Origin: JANELJ01 sp024511395
GTDB taxonomy: Bacteria > Pseudomonadota > Gammaproteobacteria > GRL18
Assembly (NCBI GenBank): GCA_963681975.1
Contig: OY820613.1
Coordinates: forward strand, 992,001 to 1,056,000
Direction of reading: 5' to 3'
Length of the DNA: 64,000 bases
Positions 55,906 through 62,755 of this stretch are shown in pieces; positions within the stretch are counted from its first letter, which is position 1, and the number at the start of each line of letters is the position of its first letter. The position numbers and the translations under genes are program-made. Below the pieces are notes generated by a model. That model was given only the letters and a program-made list of their open reading frames with translations, was not told the DNA's origin and made no database searches.

Positions 55906-56331
55906 TTAATCCAGCCTAACATTGTTTGCATAGGCAGCTGCCATACTAATATCATGATGGGCATATCGTAAAACTAAATCGTAGGATGACCAATTCCCCA
56001 GTTTTTGTAATATTTCAAGTGGAGTGCCACTTTGAATATGCCAACTTGCCCAGGTGTGTCTTAGGTCATACCACCTAAATCCATCAGGAAATTTATACTC
56101 ATTAAGTGGTTTAGTGGGGTAATCATTATACCTGTTACAACTACTTGAGTAAAAAGGGCAAATACCGGCTCTATCAAGGGCTTTTCTCCAAATGTTATAC
56201 TGTATTTTTTTAATGGTTTACCATTATATGAGAAAACATGGGTTGGGTGTTTACCTCGTTGTTCCTGAAGCACTTGCATGGCCCAGTCGTTTTTTTTCTT
56301 GGGTAATAGGGGAATCTCAGGTACTTCTTTT
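55906..56331 (-). pseudogene. Tyrosine recombinase (integrase) 3' remnant
   Basis: The minus strand reads VLQEQRGKHPTHVFSYNGKP, then after one missing A in an A-run (near 56215) KKIQYNIWRKALDRAGICPF, and on to FRWYDLRHTWASWHIQSGTP, LEILQKLGNWSSYDLVLRYA and HHDISMAAAYANN, ending TAA at 55906-55908. The active-site pattern RHTWASWH (Arg-His-x-x-Trp box) and VLRYAHHD (catalytic Tyr) identifies a phage-type tyrosine integrase. Its 5' part is replaced by the end of IS66 E2 at 56332. Frameshift and truncation make it dead. Its position by tRNA-Arg supports a past integration event. Confidence 0.85.
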
Positions 56332-56359
56332 GTAACCGCTCAATGAACAGCGTTATTTA

Positions 56360-57857
56360 GTCCGACCTGAATAAATTATAGCACATTGATTTATAAAGAA
56401 ATATTGCTTGATTATGGGTGTTAAATTTGCAGGTTTTTGGTAAAACAAGCCTTATTACCTTGCAAATTTCCAGACCAAAATGAAGCCAGAGAAACAGCCA
56501 AAAATACCTCAGAAAGACCTGTTCAGGATGCGCCTTGAAAACATGCTGGACATAAACCATGAGTTGATTAAGTTATCAAAATACATAGACCGGGAAAGTC
56601 CTGATAAAGAATGGGGTGCTCTGTTTGTATCCACTAAAGGTGCTCCTGCCATACGCACTCGATTGATTGCAGGATTGCATTACCTGAAACACCTTCATGA
56701 TTTATCGGATGAACAGGTAGTAAAAGGCTGGACAGAAAATCCGTACTGGCAATATTTTTGTGGTGAAGAATACTTTCAGCATAAGATGCCCATACACCCT
56801 GTGACCATGACCAAATGGCGTAACCGGCCGGGTAAATCAGGCAGTGAAAAATTACTGATTGAAACCATTAAAGCCGGACTAAAGAGTAAAACCATAAAGC
56901 CTGGCAGTTTAAAGAAAGTCACGGTAGATACTACCGTACAGGAAAAGAACATCGCTTTTCCAACCGATTCAAAGCTCCTGAGCAAAGCCAGAGAAAACCT
57001 GATTAAACTGTCCAAAGAGCACGGTATTAAACTGCGCCAGAACTATAATCGGGTTGGGCCGCAATATGTACTAATGGCCAGTCGTTATGCACATGCAAAA
57101 CAGTTTAAACGCATGAAGAAAATGAACAATAAACTGAAATCCCGTTTAGGTCGTGTTAAACGGGATATTGAACGACAACTGCCCAATTATTCTGTCGATA
57201 TTCAGTCATTGTTTGAAGTAGCTCTAAAACAGGCTCAGAAACTGATTGAGCAGGAGCAGCACAGTAAGAACAAGCTTTACAGTTTACATGCTCCTGAAGT
57301 TGAGTGTATCAGTAAAGGCAAAGCTCATAAGCCTTATGAATTTGGTGTTAAAGCCAGTATCGCGGTAACTAACAAGGAAGGCTTTGTTATTGGCGCTCAA
57401 AGTTGTCCGGGCAATCCTTATGATGGACATACCTTGCTGCCACAACTGGAACAAATAAAACAGTTTACAGCCGTACAGCCGGAACAGTGCTTTGTTGACC
57501 GGGGTTATCGTGGACATGAAGTAAAAGACACTAAAGTTTTTATCTCAGGTCAGAAGCGAGGCGTTACCCGAAGTATTAAAAAGGCATTAAAACGGTGCAG
57601 TGCGATTGAGCCTGAAATCGGTCATATGAAAAACGATGGCCGTTTAGACCGCTGCTACCTCAAAGGTGCAGTCGGTGATGCCATTAATGTGGTTATGGTA
57701 GCCGCTGGACATAACTTAAGAAAGCTCCTCAATAAGCTCCGGCTTTGGTGGCTCAAAATTATTTCCGGTTTGATGGGATATTTTATCAAACCAGAACAAT
57801 TAGCCGCTTTAAACCTGGCTTGATGTCAGGCTTAAAACGGTATTATTCAGGTTGAAC
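56360..57857 (+). mobile_element. IS5-type element B5 (1498 bp) inside IS66
   Basis: Ends GTCCGACCTGAATAA and TTATTCAGGTTGAAC, with matching TATTTA flanks at 56354-56359 and 57858-57863. It sits between the IS66 tnpC stop and the IS66 terminal repeat, so the tnpC frame is not affected. Confidence 0.93.
56480..57823 (+). CDS. IS5-family transposase (B5), intact frame
   Basis: 447 residues with VDTTVQ, FVDRGYRG and IEPEIGHMK. It differs from B1 at scattered positions (Lys for Glu in IPQKDLF, Cys for Arg in LKRCSAIEPE, Trp for Leu in RLWWLK). The leader inverted repeat is present. Possibly functional. Confidence 0.92.
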   Translation: MKPEKQPKIPQKDLFRMRLENMLDINHELIKLSKYIDRESPDKEWGALFVSTKGAPAIRTRLIAGLHYLKHLHDLSDEQVVKGWTENPYWQYFCGEEYFQHKMPIHPVTMTKWRNRPGKSGSEKLLIETIKAGLKSKTIKPGSLKKVTVDTTVQEKNIAFPTDSKLLSKARENLIKLSKEHGIKLRQNYNRVGPQYVLMASRYAHAKQFKRMKKMNNKLKSRLGRVKRDIERQLPNYSVDIQSLFEVALKQAQKLIEQEQHSKNKLYSLHAPEVECISKGKAHKPYEFGVKASIAVTNKEGFVIGAQSCPGNPYDGHTLLPQLEQIKQFTAVQPEQCFVDRGYRGHEVKDTKVFISGQKRGVTRSIKKALKRCSAIEPEIGHMKNDGRLDRCYLKGAVGDAINVVMVAAGHNLRKLLNKLRLWWLKIISGLMGYFIKPEQLAALNLA

Positions 57858-57869
57858 TATTTACTTTTT

Positions 57870-59329
57870 CTAAACCGACGTTTTAAAATTCCATGGAAGC
57901 AACGCTTCAATTTTTTCAACGGTATCCGCATAGGGCAGTTCATTCAACACATGAACCAGATAAGCATAAGGTTCCAGGTGGTTTGCTTTAGCCGTTTCAA
58001 TAAGGCTGTAATGGACACTGCTGGCATAAGCACCTTTAAGGGTGTCACTGAACAACCAGGCTTTTCTCCCGACAACAAAAGGGCGAATAGCATTTTCAGC
58101 CAGAACATTACTGATGTTTAATCGCCCGTCTTCACAATAAACTACCAGTTTATCCCATTGGTTGTTCACATAGGTCAGTGCTTTACCTGTCAGACTGTCT
58201 TTGGGTACTTTGTCCAGGTTCCTGTCAATCCAGCCTCCTGGTTTTTCCAGAACGGGAATGCTTTCTTTCTGGCGCACCTTTAGCTTTTCATCAACACTGA
58301 CCTCTTTTATGGTTTGCTCTATCCGGTACAGTTTGTTGATTTGTGCCAGAGCCATATCCGCCTTACCGGGCTTTTGAGTTTTTTTATCCCTGGGTTGTGT
58401 ACTTTGTGCTTCCCTGAACTTTCGGCGGGCATGCTCCCAACAGCCTGCAGAGGTGGCATTGTTTTTTATGCACACCGCATTATAGCCGCTATAGCCATCG
58501 GTTTGCAGGTAACCACTGAAGTCTTCCAGCAGGCGCAGGGACACCTTCTTTTTACGGGACGGGTCATATTCAAACAGAACACTGGTTTGCCCTGGCGGGC
58601 CGCCCCGGCTGACCCACATATATTTATCAGAGGTCGCTTTCAATCCGGGTTCTTTTAATACTTTAAGTAGCGTTTCATCCATCTGGATAATATCACCGGA
58701 TACTTGCTGCTCCCGCATCAGATTAATTAACGGTTGAAGCTGATGCGCCAGTTTAATCACCCGGTTAGCCTGGGTGGCCCGACTGATATCACCGCCATAG
58801 CGGGATAATATGCCTTCCATTCGATAAAGCGGCAGACCATCGGCATATTTGGAAATAATGACATGGGCTATAAGGTTGATACTCCCCATTGAACGGACTA
58901 ATGGGTGTTTGGGGAGTATTGCGGATTTAACAGACCGGCTGTCTTTATCTTCTGAATCAGCAAAAATCGCTTTTTCCTGAAAGTATTCCGGTATTTGAAC
59001 TTTAGCGGGCACAATGTCCAGCTCTTCTCTTACTTTAGTGTAAAAGGTTTTAATGGCACCGGCTTTTTCTTCATCACTTAAGTTAATAAATACCGGGGTT
59101 CCGGGAATGTTTCTGGAAAAGGGTTTTCTGCCGGTTTTCTTCTTCTGGCAGACTCAACGGCCTCATCAATCGCTTCAGCTTCATCAAACAGATATTCCTG
59201 AGCATGACTTTGTTCACTGCCGGGGGCAAAGCGTTTATGACGTGCCAGGCGAAGGGCTTCTTCAGGTGTTTTTATGCGGCTTTCCTGCCGGGAAATAACC
59301 CGGGCATTCTGTTCAATAATACCCAACAA
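57870..59329 (-). pseudogene. IS66 transposase TnpC (E2), frameshifted
   Basis: The N-terminal part MLGIIEQNARVISRQESRIK (coiled coil, then RHKRFAPGSEQ) loses frame near 59095-59110: the shifted frame reads VFINLSDEEKAGAIKTFYTK and runs into VPAKVQIPEYFQEKA. The remaining 380 codons carry the DDE core QMDETLLKVL, TDGYSGYNAV and NVLAENAIRPF and end normally with LLPWNFKTSV. One indel therefore separates the coiled-coil/zinc region from the catalytic domain. The element is probably inactive unless the frame is restored. Confidence 0.88.
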
Positions 59330-59404
59330 CTCGTCCTTATCAGCCTGTGAAACAGCGGATGAATCGGTGTTGTTTGTTATGGTTTAAGCAGTATTTTACA
59401 TGGC

Positions 59405-59800
59405 TTAATTATAGCATAAACAAGGCATTAGATGCTTAATATACGGTCTCATAATTAAGTTTTTATGGGGTTTCATGGTGCTGATATCATAACCACCCAG
59501 TAACCAGTTTATCTGCTGGCCGGTAATATTCATCAGGTCATTTTCCCCTTTTGGCCATTTGAATTTTTCTTCAGACAGGCTTTTGTAATACAGCACAAAG
59601 CCGGTATCATCCCGGAACAGACATTTGATTTTATTTCTCCGGCGATTGGTAAAGACATACAGATATCCGGTGAACGGGGTATGACCCGGCTCGCATTCTA
59701 CAATCGCACTGAGCCCTAAAAAGCTTTTCCTGAAATCGACAGGTTTCAGGTATAACCAGACTTCTGGCAGGTTTAATGAGGGTCGTATGGCGCTGCTCAT
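59405..59800 (-). CDS. tnpB: IS66 TnpB (Orf2)
   Basis: 131 residues: EVWLYLKPVDFRKSFLGLSA, LYVFTNRRRNKIKCLFRDD and GFVLYYKSLSEEKFKWP are the conserved TnpB pattern. Its ATG overlaps the tnpA stop (ATGA at 59797-59800), so translation is coupled. The C-terminus is slightly longer than usual. Intact. Confidence 0.9.
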   Translation of the reverse strand: MSSAIRPSLNLPEVWLYLKPVDFRKSFLGLSAIVECEPGHTPFTGYLYVFTNRRRNKIKCLFRDDTGFVLYYKSLSEEKFKWPKGENDLMNITGQQINWLLGGYDISTMKPHKNLIMRPYIKHLMPCLCYN

Positions 59801-60120
59801 TGTAGCAACTCCGTCAGTTGTTTGAGCAGACAGAGGTTTTCTGAGCTAATACCTTCAATGCGCAACCGGTTAGGGAGTTGCAGGGGAAGGGCTGAGTGGC
59901 TGCTTGAGTGGTTATCAGCCATAGGTTTTAATTGAACAAAACCCAGCTCTTCAGGTGATGGCTCAGTGGGTTTTGTTAACTTTCGCTTCCAGTAATTAAA
60001 ACGATGGATGGGCAGGGCATTCTTCTGGCAATATGCTCTTTGGGTTAAATCAGTGCTCTGCCATGACTTAATCTGCTCGGCCCAAAAGCTTTCCAGGTCG
60101 GAAATATTATCTAAGTTCAT
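59797..60120 (-). CDS. tnpA: IS66 accessory protein TnpA (E2)
   Basis: 107 residues, with the DNA-binding segment EQIKSWQSTDLTQRAYCQKN. Its Shine-Dalgarno GAGGAG is 5 nt before the ATG and lies inside the 3' arm of a perfect 15-bp hairpin, which should block translation. It belongs to a different IS66 subtype from E1 by sequence. Confidence 0.88.
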   Translation of the reverse strand: MNLDNISDLESFWAEQIKSWQSTDLTQRAYCQKNALPIHRFNYWKRKLTKPTEPSPEELGFVQLKPMADNHSSSHSALPLQLPNRLRIEGISSENLCLLKQLTELLQ

Positions 60121-60125
60121 CTCTG

Positions 60126-60161
60126 CTCCTCATAATAAAGTGGTGACTTTATTATGAGGAG
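60126..60161 (-). promoter_or_regulatory. Perfect hairpin sequestering the tnpA ribosome site
   Basis: CTCCTCATAATAAAG, six-base loop, CTTTATTATGAGGAG on the minus strand, immediately upstream of CAGAG-ATG. The final GAGGAG is the only good ribosome site. A transcript entering from outside would fold it away, as known for other IS elements that suppress read-through expression of transposase genes. Confidence 0.75.
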
Positions 60162-60235
60162 AAAGAATTTAACTCGGAATGACGTTGGTTCGTTAAGCGC
60201 TTACCATATATTCACCAATTATTTATTATTAGTTA

Positions 60236-60394
60236 ACTTGAATTCTGGATAAGAACTAAAAAATATTGAACTAAATGCCTGTTTCTCGATCAGATCATTT
60301 AATGACCAAATCAAATGAATTTGAACAAGGAACAGGCAAGTGACTACTATAGATGAATTGTATTGTAATATCGATGATTTCAACCAGGTCTTTT
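60236..60394 (+). mobile_element. IS982-type fragment (left end and first codons)
   Basis: Starts with the IS982 inverted end (ACTTGAATTCTGGATAAGAAC) and reproduces the leader plus the first about 17 codons of the transposase from GTG 60341 (TTIDELYCNIDDFNQ), then breaks into an IS256-type end. The rest is deleted. Confidence 0.88.
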
Positions 60395-60431
60395 TAAATA
60401 AGAGCGGATACACAGTTTAATTTACACTGTC
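60395..60431 (+). mobile_element. Solo IS256-type end
   Basis: AAATAAGAGCGGATACACAG followed by TTTAATTTACACTGTC is the exact reverse complement of the IS256 element end at 62756-62791. No body is attached, so an IS256-type copy was deleted from its other side. Confidence 0.85.
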
Positions 60432-60598
60432 TTTTTGCCCGGTTTATTAAGTTTCTTTTCACTCAATACGACTTTTAGTTTTTTTGATAATGTGGTTCTT
60501 TTCATTTGAACCCTTTTTGTTGATAAATAATTGCCTGAATAACAACTATTTGATCATCAAATTGGCTTCATTTCAACTCCTAAAGATCATACCTATGA
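60432..60598 (-). mobile_element. IS4-type fragment (5' end)
   Basis: Ends with the same CATACCTATG terminus as the element at 38689-40028. On the minus strand it keeps the leader and the first 25 codons of the transposase from an ATG at about 60506 (MKRTTLSKKLKVVLSEKKLN), including about 85 bp missing from the other copy. It is cut by the IS256 end. The flank AGTTCTTTTT is the reverse complement of a sequence similar to the ATAAAGAACT target of the other copy. Confidence 0.85.
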
Positions 60599-60796
60599 GT
60601 TCTTTTTAGCTTTGCCCTTTACGGACAGTCCGGTTTCCATTAAATCAGACTGATAACGGTTTTTCTGCCGGATGCGCAGTTTTTTAATCTGGTTGAGCTC
60701 TTCTTTATCGTCAGTAAATTTAACCTCAAAACCGGGATACCAGGAAATCAGGTTAATATTCTGCTGGGGCGTGTTTTCTTCTGTTAGTGCGGACAT
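60593..60796 (-). CDS. Small conserved-looking protein, C-terminus altered by IS4 fragment
   Basis: 67 residues, rich in charged residues: SALTEENTPQQNINLISWYP, then GFEVKFTDDKEELNQIKKLR. The stop codon TAG is contributed by the IS4-type end (CATAGG), so the natural C-terminus may have been slightly different. It is divergent from nosD. No family is recognised. It could have been read as an accessory gene of a nitrous-oxide reductase cluster, but only from position. Confidence 0.5.
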   Translation of the reverse strand: MSALTEENTPQQNINLISWYPGFEVKFTDDKEELNQIKKLRIRQKNRYQSDLMETGLSVKGKAKKNS

Positions 60797-60915
60797 ACTT
60801 TTTCCTTTTTTGGTTTATCTGCATTTATGTCTAATGGTTTTTCAAGCTAATGGCTTTTTCAGGCCAATATTAGGTGACTGAGATGACAGTTTTGCGACAA
60901 AATGATTAATTTATT

Positions 60916-62250
60916 ATGAAATTTGAGACTTTTTTGCTAAAGCTTTATGATTTGTATTCAGTTAATCAGTTGTTGCTTATGTCCTATTCATTCATACCTC
61001 ATCAGCCTGACCTGCGGGTCAGCAGAACATTGTCAGAAAATACCGGCCGGTTATTTATTATGCTGAGCTTTTTACTGGCGATGACTTCTGTTTATGCCTG
61101 GCCGCCTTTACAGCTATATATCGAATTTACCCCTGAAAACGGCGTGCTTCGTCCTGAACCTGGGCATTATTCCGGTCCGGTAACCATTACCCGGCCCATT
61201 ACTATAGAAGGGCAGGGCAAGGTTATTGTGGATGCAGAGGGTGTCGGCAGTGTTCTGACGGTAGCGGCCGATAATACAGTCATTACCGGTCTGGAACTGA
61301 TTAATTCCGGAAATTCCTTTGATGATATGGATGCCGGTATTACTTTAAAAGCGGATAAGGTGCGTCTTGAAGACAATGTCATTCATGACACCCTGTTCGG
61401 GATTAATATTGCCGGTGGCAATGATAATATTGTCCGGCATAACCGTATCAGCTCCAAAGACCGTGAACCGGCCCTGAGAGGGGATGGACTGCGGATGTGG
61501 AACAGTCATGACAACCTGATCACGGATAATAGTTTTATTAAGGTACGGGATCTGTTTCTGACCAATTCTGAAGCTAATCGCTTGGAAAATAACTATATCA
61601 GCCATAGCCGTATAGGCTTTGAGCTGATTTTTTCCCACGAAAACGAGCTGCTTTATAATACCATTGAATACAATTCAACGGGGTTTATGGTGGTTTATTC
61701 CAATGATTTGCTGATCCGGAAAAACACCATAAGGCATTTAAGGAGTTTTGCCGGTTCAGCCATGGCCTTTAAGGAAAGCAATAATATTCAAATTCTGGAC
61801 AATAAAATCCTGCACTGTGCTATCGGCATGAGTGCTAATGCCCCCCTTGATCCGGAAAATATTATTACCATGAAAAATAACCAGTTTTTATATAACGATA
61901 TTGCCCTGTATTTTTATGGTGAACGGGGAGGCCATGTTTTAGAAAAAAACCAGTTTATTGCTAATATTCTGGATGTTCAGGCCAGTATTCCTGAAGCCTC
62001 GTTTTATAACCAGTGGCACGGCAACTACTGGGATCGCTACGAAGGTTTTGACCGAAACCATGACGGTATTGGCGATACGCCTTATCAAAGCTTTCTCTGG
62101 GCTGACCGGCTATGGGTGGATGTGCCCATGACCCAGTTTTTTCGTGCTACCCCCATATTAGAAACCATTGATTTTATGGAACGTTTTACCAGCTTCAGTG
62201 ATCCCGCTGTTATGCTGCGTGATCCTGAACCCATGATCAACAGACCCTGA
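60916..62250 (+). CDS. nosD: NosD-like periplasmic copper-maturation protein
   Basis: Up to 444 residues. An internal Met (residue 49, MLSFLLAMTSVYAWPPLQLY) begins the real signal peptide; the first 48 residues look non-native or belong to a misplaced start. The mature part is a right-handed beta-helix with repeated parallel-beta coils (CASH/carbohydrate-binding type): IEGQGKVIVDAEG, DNVIHDTLFGINIAGGNDNI, RHNRISSKDREPALRGDG, and the NosD signature NYWDRYEGFDRNHDGIGDTPY. NosD helps insert copper into nitrous oxide reductase NosZ. No nosZ, nosR, nosF or nosY is in the window, only remnants of other genes, so the cluster is broken or scattered. Intact frame. Confidence 0.88.
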   Translation: MKFETFLLKLYDLYSVNQLLLMSYSFIPHQPDLRVSRTLSENTGRLFIMLSFLLAMTSVYAWPPLQLYIEFTPENGVLRPEPGHYSGPVTITRPITIEGQGKVIVDAEGVGSVLTVAADNTVITGLELINSGNSFDDMDAGITLKADKVRLEDNVIHDTLFGINIAGGNDNIVRHNRISSKDREPALRGDGLRMWNSHDNLITDNSFIKVRDLFLTNSEANRLENNYISHSRIGFELIFSHENELLYNTIEYNSTGFMVVYSNDLLIRKNTIRHLRSFAGSAMAFKESNNIQILDNKILHCAIGMSANAPLDPENIITMKNNQFLYNDIALYFYGERGGHVLEKNQFIANILDVQASIPEASFYNQWHGNYWDRYEGFDRNHDGIGDTPYQSFLWADRLWVDVPMTQFFRATPILETIDFMERFTSFSDPAVMLRDPEPMINRP

Positions 62251-62265
62251 ACTTTGCGTATAATT

Positions 62266-62707
62266 TTCAGTTCAACTGGACAAATACCGGCCTTTATTAC
62301 CAACGAACCCTACCGGCTGGATAAACGCAATATTCAATATACCATTTTAAATCCAACTTCTTACGGTTCTCAGTTTTATGATGTCAATCTGTTTACTTCC
62401 CAGAAACAACTGCAGCAAAATCCCAGAAGAATCCGGGCTTTTGTCAGGGCTACGATTAAGGGCTGGAAATATGCCCTGAAACACAGTGATGGGATAATTG
62501 ATATTATTCTGGAAAAATACAATAGCCAGAATAAAAGCAGAGACAGCCTGGAGTATGAGGCAAAAATTATTAACAGCCTAGTATTGCCGAATATTTATCC
62601 TGTGGGCAGTGTAGACTGCAAAATTGTTAAATAAATGGCCCAAGATTTTATCCAGTCCGGTATTGTTAAACAAAAGAAAACGGTTAATTTTGATGATTTT
62701 GTATTTA
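62266..62707 (+). pseudogene. Remnant of NMT1/THI5-type substrate-binding sensor protein
   Basis: In the frame following nosD, AFITNEPYRLDKRNIQYTIL and YGSQFYDVNLFTSQKQLQQN, then RAFVRATIKGWKYALKH, match the NMT1-like periplasmic domain found at the N-terminus of many sensor kinases and diguanylate cyclases. A TAA at 62632-62634 interrupts just before MAQDFIQSGIVKQKKTVNFD. The 5' part is lost at the nosD junction, the 3' part at an IS5-type end (62708). It is a fragment of a once larger gene. Confidence 0.75.
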
Positions 62708-62755
62708 GTTCAACCTGAATAATACCGTTTTAAGCCTGACATCAAGCCAGGTTTA
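62708..62755 (-). mobile_element. IS5-type end relic (B6)
   Basis: GTTCAACCTGAATAATACCG and continuing through the 3' end of the IS5-type unit to CCAGGTTTA, preceded by the target TATTTA (62702-62707). It is truncated at 62755 by the IS256-type element, so only about 48 of 1498 bp remain. Confidence 0.9.

Larger units (their letters stand above)
56332..60204 (-). mobile_element. IS66-type element E2 with nested IS5 element
   Basis: Inverted ends GTAACCGCTCAATGAAC (56332) and the complement of GTAAGCGCTTAACGAAC (to 60204). It contains tnpA-tnpB-tnpC on the minus strand; IS5-type B5 is inserted near its 3' end. The outside flanks (ACTTCTTTT and CATATATTC) do not match, so the expected 8-bp duplication is missing, suggesting a rearrangement after insertion. 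Confidence 0.88.

Noticed and set aside
60219..60413. A 64-residue minus-strand membrane-like frame, also seen fused before the K+ channel fragment at 20919
   Set aside because: It is the antisense of the IS982 leader and first codons; hydrophobicity is accidental.
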